A stretch of DNA of 64,000 bases from Marinibacterium anthonyi (GTDB lineage Bacteria > Pseudomonadota > Alphaproteobacteria > Rhodobacterales > Rhodobacteraceae). This document shows positions 1 to 8,679 of this stretch, one piece after another. The DNA is taken from assembly GCA_003217735.2 (NCBI GenBank), contig CP031585.1:4451501-4515500 (forward strand), read 5' to 3'. The notes beneath the pieces were generated by a model. It was not told where the DNA came from. It was given only the letters and a program-made list of their open reading frames with translations, and made no database searches. Made by a program: the position numbers and the translations under genes. Positions within the stretch are counted from its first letter, which is position 1, and every line of letters starts with the position of its first letter.

Positions 1-322
1 GCAGCGTCCGCACCCGGTTCAGCTCGTCCGCCACCAGCCGTTCGGCCTCGTCCCAGGATACTTCGACGAACGGATCCTCGCCGCGCAGGTCGCCCCGCGC
101 GCCTGGGCCATGGTCCAGCCAGCTTTGCCGCACCGCGGGCCGCTTGATCCGGGTCGGCCCGTCCAGCACGTCCAGGATGCCGGGGCCGATGGGCGACGGA
201 TCGGGATCCGCCTCAAGGGGCCGCATGGCGGTGATGCGCCCGTTCTCCGTCTCGACCCGGTAGGTGCCCCAGTGGGTCGACGTCAGCAAATCCTTGCGAG
301 TGGGAAGGGACGTGTCGGGCAT
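1..322 (-). CDS. Molybdopterin-dependent oxidoreductase, BisC/TorA type (N-terminal part; runs off window)
   Basis: Only the first 107 codons are in the window; the gene continues past position 1. The protein starts MPDTSLPTRKDLLTSTHWGT and carries THWGTYRVE and GPGILDVLDGP, then PAVRQSWLDHGPG, which match the N-terminal region of the biotin sulfoxide/TMAO/DMSO reductase family (bis-MGD molybdoenzymes). A purine-rich GAAAGGAG lies just before the ATG. No Tat signal is visible, so the cytoplasmic BisC-type branch is more likely than periplasmic TorA. It lies 154 bp downstream of a DctM gene on the same strand and may be the last gene of that TRAP operon, reducing an S- or N-oxide or oxidising an imported compound. 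The substrate cannot be read from this fragment. Confidence 0.8.
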   Translation of the reverse strand, partial: MPDTSLPTRKDLLTSTHWGTYRVETENGRITAMRPLEADPDPSPIGPGILDVLDGPTRIKRPAVRQSWLDHGPGARGDLRGEDPFVEVSWDEAERLVADELNRVRTL

Positions 323-476
323 GGCGGGCGACTCCTTTCAACAGGCGGCATCCTTCGGACAAAGCACGATCCTCGTCAATGGCCCCGCCCGGTGCTGCGC
401 GCCGGGCAGCGCACGGGCCCCCTCGATGGGGGGCCGGGCGCTGCCCCCGGGCCCGGATGCCGTGTCAGGCAGCAGG

Positions 477-1799
477 TCAGTAGATCGCCCAGACCAGACC
501 CAGGGTCAGCCCCGGCACCAGCACCAGAAGCACGACCCGCACGATATCCGTCACGACAAAGGGCAAGGCCCCCCGGAAGGTCGCCGCGATCGGCACGTCG
601 CGGGCCATGTTGTTGATGATGTACAGGTTCATCCCCACCGGCGGCGTGATCAACCCGACCTCGACCACGATCAGAACCAGCACGCCGAACCACAGGCCGA
701 AGTCATTCACGCTCATCCCGAAATCCAGACCGACCATGATCGGGTAGATGATCGGCACGGTCAGCAGCACCATCGACAGCGAATCCATGATGCAGCCGAA
801 GGCCAGGTACATCACCAGCACGACGATCAGAACGACCCATGGCGAAAGCCCCTGCATGGACACCCAGGCCGCCGTGCCTTGCGGCAATTGCGTCAGCGCC
901 AGGAAGGAATTGTAGATCCCCGCCCCCAGCACGATCATGAAGATCATCGCGGTGGACGAGGCCGTGGCATAGACCGACTGGCGGAAGCGGTCCCAGTTCA
1001 TCTGCCCCGACACCAGCGCGGCGATGCCCGTCCCGGCAGCGCCCACCGCCGCCGCTTCGGACGGCGTGAAGATGCCCAGGTAGATGCCCCCCACCACGGC
1101 GGCAAAGATCGCAAGCACCGGCCAGATCCCCGCGATCATCTTCAGCCGTGCGCCCCAGGGCACCCGGTCCGCCAGCGCGGCGGAATTCGGCGACACCCGC
1201 ACCCAGACCGCCACCGCGATCATGTAGCCGATCGCCGCCAGGATCCCCGGCCCGATCGCCGCGACGAACAGCTTGGCGATGTTCTGTTCCGCCAGGATCG
1301 CGTAGATCACCAGGATCACCGAGGGCGGGATCAGGATGCCCAGCGTGCCCCCCGCCGCCAGCGCCCCGGTCGCCAGCGCATCCGGATAGCCGTAGCGGCG
1401 CAGCTCCGGCAGGGCCACCTGCCCCATGGTCGCCGCCGTGGCCAGCGACGATCCGCAGATCGCCCCGAACCCGGCACAGGCGCCGATGGCCGACATCGCC
1501 ATGCCGCCCTTGCGATGGCCCAGGAACCCTTCGGCGGCACGGAACAGCGATGCCGACATGCCAGACAGCGTCGCGAACTGCCCCATCAGCAGGAACAGCG
1601 GGATGATCGAGAAGGAGTATTGCGAAAACGTCGAATAGGTCAGCGATTTCAGTTGCGCCAGCATCATGTTGGGCGACCCGGTGACCATCCAGGTCCCGCC
1701 AAACCCGACCACCAGCATCGCCAGCGCAATGGGAAACCGCAGGAAGATCAGCAGCAGCAGGACCGGAAAGGACCAGAGCGCCAGCGCGTAATCAGACAT
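477..1799 (-). CDS. TRAP transporter large permease DctM (system 1)
   Basis: 440 aa, hydrophobic throughout, with about 11-12 membrane segments, the usual size for the large (DctM/SiaM-type) subunit. Family segments seen include GTLGILIPPSVILVIYAIL and TPSEAAAVGA. It forms the sodium-driven import channel with DctQ and receives a carboxylate-type solute from the periplasmic DctP. The ATG at 1799 was chosen because it sits in an ATGTCTGA overlap of 8 bp with the end of dctQ, a translational-coupling arrangement; the longer open frame upstream of this start is the shadow of dctQ. The substrate is not predictable from this subunit. Confidence 0.95.
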   Translation of the reverse strand: MSDYALALWSFPVLLLLIFLRFPIALAMLVVGFGGTWMVTGSPNMMLAQLKSLTYSTFSQYSFSIIPLFLLMGQFATLSGMSASLFRAAEGFLGHRKGGMAMSAIGACAGFGAICGSSLATAATMGQVALPELRRYGYPDALATGALAAGGTLGILIPPSVILVIYAILAEQNIAKLFVAAIGPGILAAIGYMIAVAVWVRVSPNSAALADRVPWGARLKMIAGIWPVLAIFAAVVGGIYLGIFTPSEAAAVGAAGTGIAALVSGQMNWDRFRQSVYATASSTAMIFMIVLGAGIYNSFLALTQLPQGTAAWVSMQGLSPWVVLIVVLVMYLAFGCIMDSLSMVLLTVPIIYPIMVGLDFGMSVNDFGLWFGVLVLIVVEVGLITPPVGMNLYIINNMARDVPIAATFRGALPFVVTDIVRVVLLVLVPGLTLGLVWAIY

Positions 1800-2337
1800 C
1801 CACCGCCCCCCCGTCGCCCGAAGAATCGCCCACCGGGACACCCAGTACCAGCGCCCGGCCCGAGCGCAGCACGCAGACCCCCGCCACCACCGCAAAGGCC
1901 ACCGCGCCGACCAGCGCCAAGGCATAGGCCTGCCACAGGTCGACCTGCAGGATCAGCGTGGTCTCGTGATAGCTGCGCTTGTCCAGCATCCCCGCCCACA
2001 GCCGCCAGGCCATCACCACGGCCACCGCCAGGAACCCGATATCGGCCAGCAGGTCCACCAGACGGTTCATCCCTCCCGGCAGCACCCGCTGGAACAGGTC
2101 CACCGTCGCATGGCCGCGCATGTAGATCCCCCAGGGCAGAAAGGCGAAGACGGCGAACCCCATGCCGATGGACATCAGCTCGAAATCCCCCTTGACGGGC
2201 TGCAGCCCCAGCGGGATCAGCGCGCGGCCGGTGATCGATACACAGGTCATCACGACCAGCGCCAGAAGGGCGAGGCCGCCCATCAGCGCCATGCCGCGGG
2301 CGATCCCCCCGGCGAGACGGTTCAGCAGGGCATACAT
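1792..2337 (-). CDS. TRAP transporter small permease DctQ (system 1)
   Basis: 181 aa with four predicted membrane helices (around residues 12-37, 50-72, 90-110 and 135-160), typical of DctQ. The start MYALLNRLAGG at 2337 follows an AAGGAC ribosome-binding site; a longer in-frame start upstream would run into the hairpin and 11-bp repeats and is rejected. DctQ anchors DctM and is needed for transport. It is separated from dctP by 119 bp of structured DNA but overlaps dctM, so the two permease subunits are translated together and the binding protein is set apart. Confidence 0.92.
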   Translation of the reverse strand: MYALLNRLAGGIARGMALMGGLALLALVVMTCVSITGRALIPLGLQPVKGDFELMSIGMGFAVFAFLPWGIYMRGHATVDLFQRVLPGGMNRLVDLLADIGFLAVAVVMAWRLWAGMLDKRSYHETTLILQVDLWQAYALALVGAVAFAVVAGVCVLRSGRALVLGVPVGDSSGDGGAVDV

Positions 2338-2356
2338 GCAGGGCGTCCTTTCAAGG

Positions 2357-2383
2357 GGGGCCGGGCGCGAAACGCCCGGCCCC
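2357..2383 (-). promoter_or_regulatory. Intergenic hairpin between dctP and dctQ
   Basis: A perfect 11-bp stem (GGGGCCGGGCG pairing with CGCCCGGCCCC) around a 5-base loop. It is transcribed after dctP and ends about 19 bases before the dctQ start codon. There is no T-run after it, so it is not a classic terminator. Hairpins in this place usually protect the 3' end of the binding-protein mRNA and lower permease expression; that role is inferred. Confidence 0.6.
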
Positions 2384-2427
2384 GTGCAGTTCAAGTGCAG
2401 TTCAAGTGCAGTTCAAGTGCAGTTCAA
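2384..2427. repeat. Four tandem copies of an 11-bp unit (GTGCAGTTCAA)
   Basis: Four exact head-to-tail copies of GTGCAGTTCAA followed by a partial fifth, in the dctP-dctQ spacer next to the hairpin. The 11-bp period is close to one helical turn. It is outside both reading frames. It may be slippage-derived and variable between strains. Confidence 0.9.
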
Positions 2428-2456
2428 GTGCGGATCAGGTTCGGGTCAGGTCCGGA

Positions 2457-3491
2457 TCACTCGGTTTCGTACTTGTCGATCAGCCCCTGGGCCTGGTCGA
2501 TCAGCGCGGTTCCGTCGATCCCCTTGCTGTCCATGTCGGCGACCCAGCGGTCGACCACCGGCAGCGCGGCCTGTTGCCAGCGCGCCACCTCGGCCTCGTC
2601 CAGAACCACGATGGTGTTGCCCGCGTCCTGCGCGATCTTGCGGCCCGGCGCATCGTAATCCCACATCACCTGCGCCGCCATCTGCGACAGCTTCGCCCCG
2701 CTTTCCGCATCCAGGATCGCCTTCAGATCGTCCGGCAGCTTGTCATAGGACCGCTGGTTCATCGCCAGCACCAAAGCCGCCGTGTAAAGCGCCCGGTCGC
2801 CGCCGAACTCGGTGTGATTGTCCACCAGTTCCGACAGGCGGATGGACGCCGTCACTTCCCACGGGATCACCGTCGCGTCGATCACGCCCGTGGACAGCGC
2901 CTCGGGGATCGCCGGCAGCGGCATGCCGACGGGCGTCGCGCCCAGTTCGCCCAGCAATTCGTTGGTCATCCGGGTGGGCCCGCGCAGCTTCAGACCCTTC
3001 ATGTCCTCCAGGCTTTCGACGCCCTCGCGGGAATGGATCACGCCGGGTCCGTGCACCCACGCGCCCAGGATCTTGACGTCCTTGTATTCGCTGTCCTGCC
3101 AGTCGGTGTCGACCATCTCCCAAAACGCCTGGGACGTGGCGATGGGCGATGTCATCATGAACGGCAGTTCGAACACCTCGGTCCGGGGAAACCGGCCCGG
3201 CGTATACCCCACCAGCGTCATGACGATGTCGACCACCCCGTCGCGGGCCTGGTCCATCAGCGACGGCGGCGTGCCCCCCAGCGCCATGGCGTCGAAATGC
3301 TGGATCTTAATCCGCCCGTCCGACGCCGCCTCCACGCTTTCGGCCCAGGGCTTCAGCACATGGGCCGGCAGCGGCGCCTGCGGAGGCAGGAACTGGTGCA
3401 AGCGCAGGGTGACGTCCTGGGCGATGGCGGGGCAAGCGGTCAGCGCGATTGCGCCGGCGACCAAGGTCGCGACCACGGTACGTCGTTTCAT
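2457..3491 (-). CDS. TRAP transporter solute-binding protein DctP (system 1)
   Basis: 344 aa with a Sec signal peptide (MKRRTVVATLVAGAIALTA..., cleavage expected near residue 24 after AIA). The mature part is a DctP-fold periplasmic receptor, including GLKLRGPTRM, whose Arg170 corresponds to the conserved arginine that usually pairs with a substrate carboxylate. The start is preceded by GGGAGGAAAAC, the same leader as the second DctP gene at 8564. It is the first gene of a dctP-dctQ-dctM run. The ligand is probably a carboxylic acid but is otherwise unknown; the nearby molybdoenzyme and FAD monooxygenase hint at an oxidised or aromatic acid. Confidence 0.95.
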   Translation of the reverse strand: MKRRTVVATLVAGAIALTACPAIAQDVTLRLHQFLPPQAPLPAHVLKPWAESVEAASDGRIKIQHFDAMALGGTPPSLMDQARDGVVDIVMTLVGYTPGRFPRTEVFELPFMMTSPIATSQAFWEMVDTDWQDSEYKDVKILGAWVHGPGVIHSREGVESLEDMKGLKLRGPTRMTNELLGELGATPVGMPLPAIPEALSTGVIDATVIPWEVTASIRLSELVDNHTEFGGDRALYTAALVLAMNQRSYDKLPDDLKAILDAESGAKLSQMAAQVMWDYDAPGRKIAQDAGNTIVVLDEAEVARWQQAALPVVDRWVADMDSKGIDGTALIDQAQGLIDKYETE

Positions 3492-3684
3492 GTTTTCCTC
3501 CCTCGAAACGCGATCGTCGCGGGATTGGTAGCACCCGCAACGGCTTCATCCAACACGCGAGTTTCCACCGGGCGGCGAACGCGACGGAAGCCGGACCGCC
3601 AGGTTCGGTCTTCCGTCATCCCGCCATCCCGTCCTGATCCCGATACGGGCGGCGCTGACAAAGGCCGCCCCCCGGACGGGCCTG

Positions 3685-4980
3685 TCAGCCCACCGAACCC
3701 TCGGCCACCCGCGCCCCTTCCGCGATGGTGCGGGGCCGGGCGTTCAGCGCCTCCATCGCAAAGCCCGCCGCCGACTTGTAGGCCGCCATGAACTGCGCCC
3801 GTTCCGCCGCCGGCACCACCGTGTCGATGTCGTCAAAGGCACCGGCACAACGGTCTTCCACCAGCGACAGCAACCCGAAGGGCCCGGCGCCCCGGTTGCG
3901 CAGCACGACTTCGGAAATCGGGGCGCACAGCCGCGCGTCATAGGCCGCCAGCGCGGCCTCGCCCACCCCGTGGTCGACCAGGCAGGCGCCCAGCACACGG
4001 GCATCGACGATGGCCTGCGTCGCGCCGTTCGACCCCGTCGGATACATCGCATGCGCCGCATCGCCCAACAGCGCCACGGGCCCATCCACCCAGGTCGCCA
4101 CCGGATCGCGGTCGATCATCGGATATTCCCAGACATCGCCAGCCCCCGCGATCAACGCGGGCACGTCGATCCAGTCGAACGACCAGCCCTCGAAATGCGC
4201 CGCCACGTCCTGCGGCGACACCTTCCGGTTCCAGTCGCCGCTGGTCCAGCCATCGGCATTGTCCACCGTGACCTCGGCGATCCAGTTGATTTCGGCCAGC
4301 CCGTCGCCGTCGGGCTGCGAGATCGGGTAGAACACCAGACGGTGCCGCGACCCGCCGAGCCCGACAAAGGACGCCCCGGTCCGGATCGGGCGCGCCCGCG
4401 TCGTGCCCCGCCACATGATCGCCCCGCCCCAGTTGATCGGCGGCTGGCCGGGGTGCATCTGCGCGCGCACCGCCGAATGGATCCCGTCGGCCCCGATCAG
4501 CAGCCGCGCTTCGTCCTGAAAGACCGTCCCGTCCGGGCGGGCAAGTGTCACGCGCACGCCGCCGCCGGTCGCCTCGTAGCCTGTCACCCGCGCGCCGGCG
4601 ACAACCGCTTCGGCCCCCAGCCGGTCGACGACGGCATCGTACAGCAGCATCTGCAGCTTGCCCCGATGCACCGAATATTGCGGCCAGGCATAACCCGCCT
4701 CGGTCCCGCGTGGTTCGGCATAGATCTGTGCCCCGTTGCGCCCCACCAGCGCCCATTCCCGCGTGTCGATCCCGATGCCGTCCAGCGCCTGCGCCCCGAT
4801 GCCCAGGTCGTACAATTCGCGCACGCCGTTGGGCTGCAGGTTGATCCCCACGCCCAGCGGCTTCAGCTCGGGCACGGCCTCGTAGACGCGGCAGGGCACG
4901 CCGATCTGGTGCAGGGTCAGGGCGGTCGCCAGACCGCCGATGCCGCCTCCGGCGATCAGGACAGGGCGCGTATCGGCCAT
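3685..4980 (-). CDS. FAD-dependent monooxygenase, PhzS-like aromatic hydroxylase family
   Basis: 431 aa, group A flavoprotein hydroxylase size. It has the dinucleotide motif GGGIGG at residues 11-16, the DG motif in LLIGADGIHSAVRAQMHP, and the FAD-ribityl GD motif in VALLGDAAHAMYPTGSNG. LGVGINLQPNGVREL and AWPQYSVHRGKLQM resemble the phenazine hydroxylase PhzS and related flavin-dependent oxidoreductases more than salicylate hydroxylase. It probably uses NAD(P)H and O2 to hydroxylate an aromatic or heterocyclic acid in the cytoplasm. ATG 4980 has a GGAGGAG site; the longer frame overlaps the terminator of the gene before it. It lies 193 bp upstream of the TRAP dctP on the same strand and could act on the imported solute. 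Confidence 0.85.
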   Translation of the reverse strand: MADTRPVLIAGGGIGGLATALTLHQIGVPCRVYEAVPELKPLGVGINLQPNGVRELYDLGIGAQALDGIGIDTREWALVGRNGAQIYAEPRGTEAGYAWPQYSVHRGKLQMLLYDAVVDRLGAEAVVAGARVTGYEATGGGVRVTLARPDGTVFQDEARLLIGADGIHSAVRAQMHPGQPPINWGGAIMWRGTTRARPIRTGASFVGLGGSRHRLVFYPISQPDGDGLAEINWIAEVTVDNADGWTSGDWNRKVSPQDVAAHFEGWSFDWIDVPALIAGAGDVWEYPMIDRDPVATWVDGPVALLGDAAHAMYPTGSNGATQAIVDARVLGACLVDHGVGEAALAAYDARLCAPISEVVLRNRGAGPFGLLSLVEDRCAGAFDDIDTVVPAAERAQFMAAYKSAAGFAMEALNARPRTIAEGARVAEGSVG

Positions 4981-5069
4981 GGGGCGTCTCCTCCGGGTCA
5001 TCCTCGGGGACAGCCGATACCGATTTCCGCCGCACGAGGCCAGCACCGCCTTTGCCGCGGTGCGGCAGG

Positions 5070-5105
5070 AAAAGACCCCGCCCAAGGCAGGCCTCAGGCG
5101 GGGTC
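5070..5105 (-). terminator. Rho-independent terminator after the GFA-family gene
   Basis: A perfect 9-bp GC-rich stem (GACCCCGCC with GGCGGGGTC, positions 5074-5082 and 5097-5105) with a 14-base loop is followed on the minus strand by TTTT (5073-5070). It sits 41 bp after the GFA-family stop codon and insulates that gene from the FAD monooxygenase. Confidence 0.8.
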
Positions 5106-5146
5106 GGATAAGGTCACGACAGGTGACCGGCGTGACCGGCAAGGCG

Positions 5147-5578
5147 TCAGTTGGGCTGCGGCCAGACGAATTCCGGGCGCAGCGCCTCGTAGACGGGGCG
5201 GCCATCGGTCGGCTTGGGCTCGCCGGTCGCGGCGTCGTAGAACGCGTGATAGGTCGCCGGCATATCGGCGTCATAGCCCATCAGGTTCGGCACGATCGCG
5301 CGGATCCGGCTCTGCTTGTCGTCCAGCATGATCGGCGTGCCGCATTCGGCGCAGGTCATCAGCTCCAGCGGGCCGTCCGGGTTCTCGGTGTTGAACGGCT
5401 GGCTGTTCATCGATCCGCCCTCGACCGCCAGGTCGGAATGCTTGAAGAACACCACGTGGGTCGTCGGCTGCCCGGTCACCCGCTTGCAGACCGAGCAATG
5501 GCAGGTGTGGTTGTCGATCGGTTCGGCATCGGAAAAGGTGTGAACGTGTTCGCACCCGCCGTCGTATTTATGAGACAT
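5147..5578 (-). CDS. GFA-family (CENP-V/GFA domain) zinc-binding protein
   Basis: 143 aa. It shows the zinc ligands of the glutathione-dependent formaldehyde-activating (GFA) family: CHCSVC (Cys26, Cys28, Cys31) and MTCAECGTP (Cys75, Cys78), with QPTTHVVFF and LMLDDKQSRI-like strands. Most GFA-domain proteins lack proven formaldehyde activity and act in varied small-molecule pathways. ATG 5578 follows GGGAGGATTCCG. It is a single gene bounded by its own terminator. A role in handling formaldehyde from demethylation by the LigM-like enzyme 3 kb away is possible, but LigM chemistry passes methyl to tetrahydrofolate rather than releasing formaldehyde, so this is weak. Confidence 0.85.
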   Translation of the reverse strand: MSHKYDGGCEHVHTFSDAEPIDNHTCHCSVCKRVTGQPTTHVVFFKHSDLAVEGGSMNSQPFNTENPDGPLELMTCAECGTPIMLDDKQSRIRAIVPNLMGYDADMPATYHAFYDAATGEPKPTDGRPVYEALRPEFVWPQPN

Positions 5579-5764
5579 CGGAATCCTCCCTTGGATGGAC
5601 GGGTTCACGTCCAGACCCGGACCGACCCGCCGGTCCATACGGGAGGACAAGTCGGCCTTCCGTCAATTCCACCTTAGGCGCAGTTGCAAGCCCGCGACTC
5701 GGGGGGCATCTCGGGGGGCATCGCGCGAAAGCCGGCGCAGGGCGGGGTTTCCCCCCTGCATCCG

Positions 5765-7069
5765 TCAGTTCATCATCGTGTCCGGCAGGAACAGCGAAAT
5801 CTGCGGGAAGGCGATCAGCACCGCCAGCGTCGCCAGCATCGCCAGCCAGAACGGGATCACGCCGCGAAAGATGTCGCTCAGCGGCACCTTGGGCGCCACC
5901 GACTTCACGATGAACACGTTCAGCCCCACGGGGGGCGAAATCAGCCCCATTTCCAGCGTCAGCACCACCAGCACCCCGAACCAGATCGGATCGATCCCCA
6001 GGTCCAGAACCACCGGAAAGAAGATCGGCAGGGTCAGCACCAGCATCGCGAACCCTTCCAGGAAACAGCCCAGCACCAGGTAGACCGCCAGGATCACCGC
6101 CAGCGTCGCCACCGGGGGCAACGCCAGGCCCAGCAGCGCCTCGCCCACCGCCGTGGGCACGTGGGACAGCGCCAGGAACGGGTTGATCATGTGCGCCGCG
6201 ATCAGGATCAGCATCACCGTCGCCGTCGTCACCACGCTGTCCTTCGCGGCCTCGAACAGCGCGCGCGGCCCCAGCGTCCGCGTCACCGCCCCGTAAAGGA
6301 TCACGGCCCCCGCCCCCACGCCCGCCGCCTCGACCGGCGAAAAGAAGCCGCCATAGATCCCGCCGATGGTCAGCACGATCACCACCAGGATCGGCAGCGC
6401 GCCCACGATCGCCTTCGTCTTCTGGGACAGGGTCGTCCTGGGCCCACGCGGCCCCGCCTCGGGCCGGATCGCGCAGATCACCGCGATGGCCAGCACGAAG
6501 GCGCTCAGCAGCAACAGCCCCGGCAGCACACCGGCCAGGAACAGCCGCCCGATGCTTTGTTCGGTCAGGATCGCGTAGATGACGAACCCCGTCGACGGCG
6601 GAATCAGGATCCCCAGCGTGCCGCCCGCCGCCACCACGCCCGTCGACAGCCGCTTGTCGTAATCGAACCGGTCCATCTCGGCCAGGGACACCTTGCCCAT
6701 GGTCAGCGCCGAGGCCACCGACGACCCCGACAGCGCCGCGAACCCGCCGCAACCGATCACCGTGGCCGACGCCAGCCCGCCCCGGATCTGCCCCACCATC
6801 GCATAGGCCGCATCGTACAATTGCCGGCTCATCCCCGTCGCGCTGGCGACGTTGCCCATCAGGATGAACAGCGGCACGATCACCAGTTCGGGTGAAGACG
6901 CCAGCGTAAAGGTCTCGGACGCCAGCAGCGCCGTGGCGGACGAAAAATTCTGCAGGATCGTGATCCCGGCAAAGCCCACGGCGAACATGGCAAAGGCCAC
7001 CGGGATCCGCATCGCCAGCAGCACCAGCAGCAAGACGATCCCCATCATGCCGATCAGTTCCGCGCTCAT
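5765..7069 (-). CDS. TRAP transporter large permease DctM (system 2)
   Basis: 434 aa, about 12 membrane segments. The family segments GGTLGILIPPSTGFVIYAIL and FSPVEAAGVGAGAV are present. It is the last gene of the gntR-ligM-dctPQM run and starts inside the end of dctQ (ATGA, 4-bp overlap at 7066-7069), which fixes the start against a longer shadow frame. It moves the DctP-bound solute inward using the sodium gradient. It is only loosely similar to the DctM at 477-1799, so the two are separate systems and not a recent duplication. Confidence 0.95.
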   Translation of the reverse strand: MSAELIGMMGIVLLLVLLAMRIPVAFAMFAVGFAGITILQNFSSATALLASETFTLASSPELVIVPLFILMGNVASATGMSRQLYDAAYAMVGQIRGGLASATVIGCGGFAALSGSSVASALTMGKVSLAEMDRFDYDKRLSTGVVAAGGTLGILIPPSTGFVIYAILTEQSIGRLFLAGVLPGLLLLSAFVLAIAVICAIRPEAGPRGPRTTLSQKTKAIVGALPILVVIVLTIGGIYGGFFSPVEAAGVGAGAVILYGAVTRTLGPRALFEAAKDSVVTTATVMLILIAAHMINPFLALSHVPTAVGEALLGLALPPVATLAVILAVYLVLGCFLEGFAMLVLTLPIFFPVVLDLGIDPIWFGVLVVLTLEMGLISPPVGLNVFIVKSVAPKVPLSDIFRGVIPFWLAMLATLAVLIAFPQISLFLPDTMMN

Positions 7070-7587
7070 GCCGCCATGTCCTTGCGCGACGGATCTTCGG
7101 TCCGCACATCCCGCCCCGTCAGCGCCAGTTCGGCGGCCCGCAACAGCAGCCCCAGAGCCGTCAGCCCCGAAAACCCGGCCAGCGCCCATTGGAACCACGC
7201 CTTGGGCAGGCCCAGCAGATTGGTCGACAGGTTCAGCATCTGGGAGATCCTGGAACTGTCCCACACCGCCCAGGCGATCCCCGCGAATATCACCGCCCCC
7301 AGCAGCGCCGACACCACGTCGATCGCCCGGTTCAGCCCGGGAGGCAGATGCCGTTCAAAGATGTCGACGCCGATATGCCCGCCGATCCGGTCGCACAGCG
7401 ACATGCCGCCAAAGACCACGATCACCATGGTCATCATGATAATGTCCTGCGACCCGAACAGCGGCGATCCGAACGCCCGCCCGATCACGTCGACCAGGAT
7501 CACCCCGGTCTCGACGAACAGACCAAGCGCGCCGATGGTGGCGGACAGGCCGATCAGCCTGTCCGCACCGCGCCTCAGACGCAGCAT
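7066..7587 (-). CDS. TRAP transporter small permease DctQ (system 2)
   Basis: 173 aa with four membrane helices and the DctQ-type segment GGMSLCDRIGGHIGVDIFERHLPP. Its ATG shares one base with the dctP stop codon (TGATG at 7585-7589), and its end overlaps dctM by 4 bp, so dctP, dctQ and dctM are fully coupled. This differs from system 1, where dctP and dctQ are separated by 119 bp. Confidence 0.93.
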   Translation of the reverse strand: MLRLRRGADRLIGLSATIGALGLFVETGVILVDVIGRAFGSPLFGSQDIIMMTMVIVVFGGMSLCDRIGGHIGVDIFERHLPPGLNRAIDVVSALLGAVIFAGIAWAVWDSSRISQMLNLSTNLLGLPKAWFQWALAGFSGLTALGLLLRAAELALTGRDVRTEDPSRKDMAA

Positions 7588-8564
7588 CAGTCGCCCAGCA
7601 TCGCCGCCAGGGCCGCTTCGCCGCCCACCTGGGCCACGTAGGCGTCGGTCACCGGGGCCACGGCCTCGGCAAAGGCGGCGATCTCGTCATCGGTCAGGTC
7701 GATCACATTGTTGTCGCCCGACGCCCGCGCCGCCTCCATCGCCGCATCGGCGGTGGCGTTCCACGCCACCTCGGCGCTTTCCGACAGGACCAGCCCGCTG
7801 GCCGCGTCCAGCGCGGCACGCTGGGTGTCGGTCAGGCTCTTGTACTTGGCCTCGTTCATCACCGTCCAGAACACCAGCCGGCCAAGGTTCGCGCCCAGCG
7901 AATAGGAATTGGCGACCTCGTCCAGCTTGAAATCCGACAGGGTGGATGCCCCGGTGATCACCCCGTCGATCAGGCCCGTCTGCAGCGCATTGTAGACCTG
8001 GTTGATCGGCATCTGCACCGGCGTCGCCCCCAGGGCGCTGGCCACCTCGGCCGCCGTCGCGCCCGCCACCCGGATCTTCAGCCCCTGCAGGTCGTCGGGC
8101 GTGCGGATGTCGTGGTCCTTCATGATGAAGATGTTGGGTTCCGACGTCCAAAGCGCCAGCGGCACGGTGCCCGGAAATTCGTCCGAGATCTCGTCATAAG
8201 CGCGCCACAGCGCCTCGTAGCCCGGCATGTCCAGCGGCAGCGCATTGGGCATCTCGGCGATCATCGTCTTGCCGAACTGCGAAGATGTATACCCCGGCAG
8301 CCCCCAGCCCATGTCGGCGACACCCTGCAGGATGCGCACGTATTGCTCCACCGGGCCCGCGCCCAGCTCGCCGCCGTGATAGCCGCGCACGGTCAGGTCG
8401 CCATCGGTCGCGGCCGAAACGGATTCGTTCAGCTTCTCGATGACCGAGGCGTTGATCGTGTGAAACGGCGGCGTGAAATTGGCAAAGCTCAGCTCTTCGG
8501 CCGCCGCCGGAAGCGCCAGCACCACGGCGGATGCCATACCCGCCGCAAGGGTCCTGATGGTCAT
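7587..8564 (-). CDS. TRAP transporter solute-binding protein DctP (system 2)
   Basis: 325 aa, Sec signal MTIRTLAAGMASAVVLALPAA cut near AAA-EE. The DctP signature arginine is Arg165 in GLKIRVAGATAAEV, followed by LGATPVQMPINQVYNALQTG. The start follows GGGAGGAAAAC. It lies 115 bp downstream of the LigM-like demethylase gene in the same direction. The likely ligand is a methoxylated carboxylic acid (a vanillate- or syringate-like aromatic acid), inferred only from the neighbouring demethylase. Confidence 0.94.
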   Translation of the reverse strand: MTIRTLAAGMASAVVLALPAAAEELSFANFTPPFHTINASVIEKLNESVSAATDGDLTVRGYHGGELGAGPVEQYVRILQGVADMGWGLPGYTSSQFGKTMIAEMPNALPLDMPGYEALWRAYDEISDEFPGTVPLALWTSEPNIFIMKDHDIRTPDDLQGLKIRVAGATAAEVASALGATPVQMPINQVYNALQTGLIDGVITGASTLSDFKLDEVANSYSLGANLGRLVFWTVMNEAKYKSLTDTQRAALDAASGLVLSESAEVAWNATADAAMEAARASGDNNVIDLTDDEIAAFAEAVAPVTDAYVAQVGGEAALAAMLGD

Positions 8565-8580
8565 GTTTTCCTCCCTATCC

Positions 8581-8637
8581 GGGCACGCCTCCCGCGTGCC
8601 CTGTTCGCGCGGGGGCCATTGCGTGGCAACGCCCCCC
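8581..8637. promoter_or_regulatory. Two hairpins in the ligM-dctP spacer
   Basis: GGGCACGC pairs with GCGTGCCC (8581-8588 with 8594-8601), and a second structure has GGGGG and CCCCC flanking a small TTGC/GCAA stem (about 8611-8637). The first lies just upstream of the dctP ribosome-binding site. They may tune read-through from ligM into the transporter genes. There is no T-run on the minus strand, so a full terminator is unlikely. Confidence 0.4.
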
Positions 8638-8679
8638 ACCTGTCGTCTGATCTGCGGACGTTCTTGTAAGTTCTTGCTG

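Noticed and set aside
264-2195. Long plus-strand open frame opposite the first TRAP permease genes
   Set aside because: Its His-, Gln- and Arg-rich, low-hydrophobicity product is the shadow expected of antisense GC-rich coding DNA, and the minus strand has clear dctM/dctQ genes with family motifs and coupled starts.
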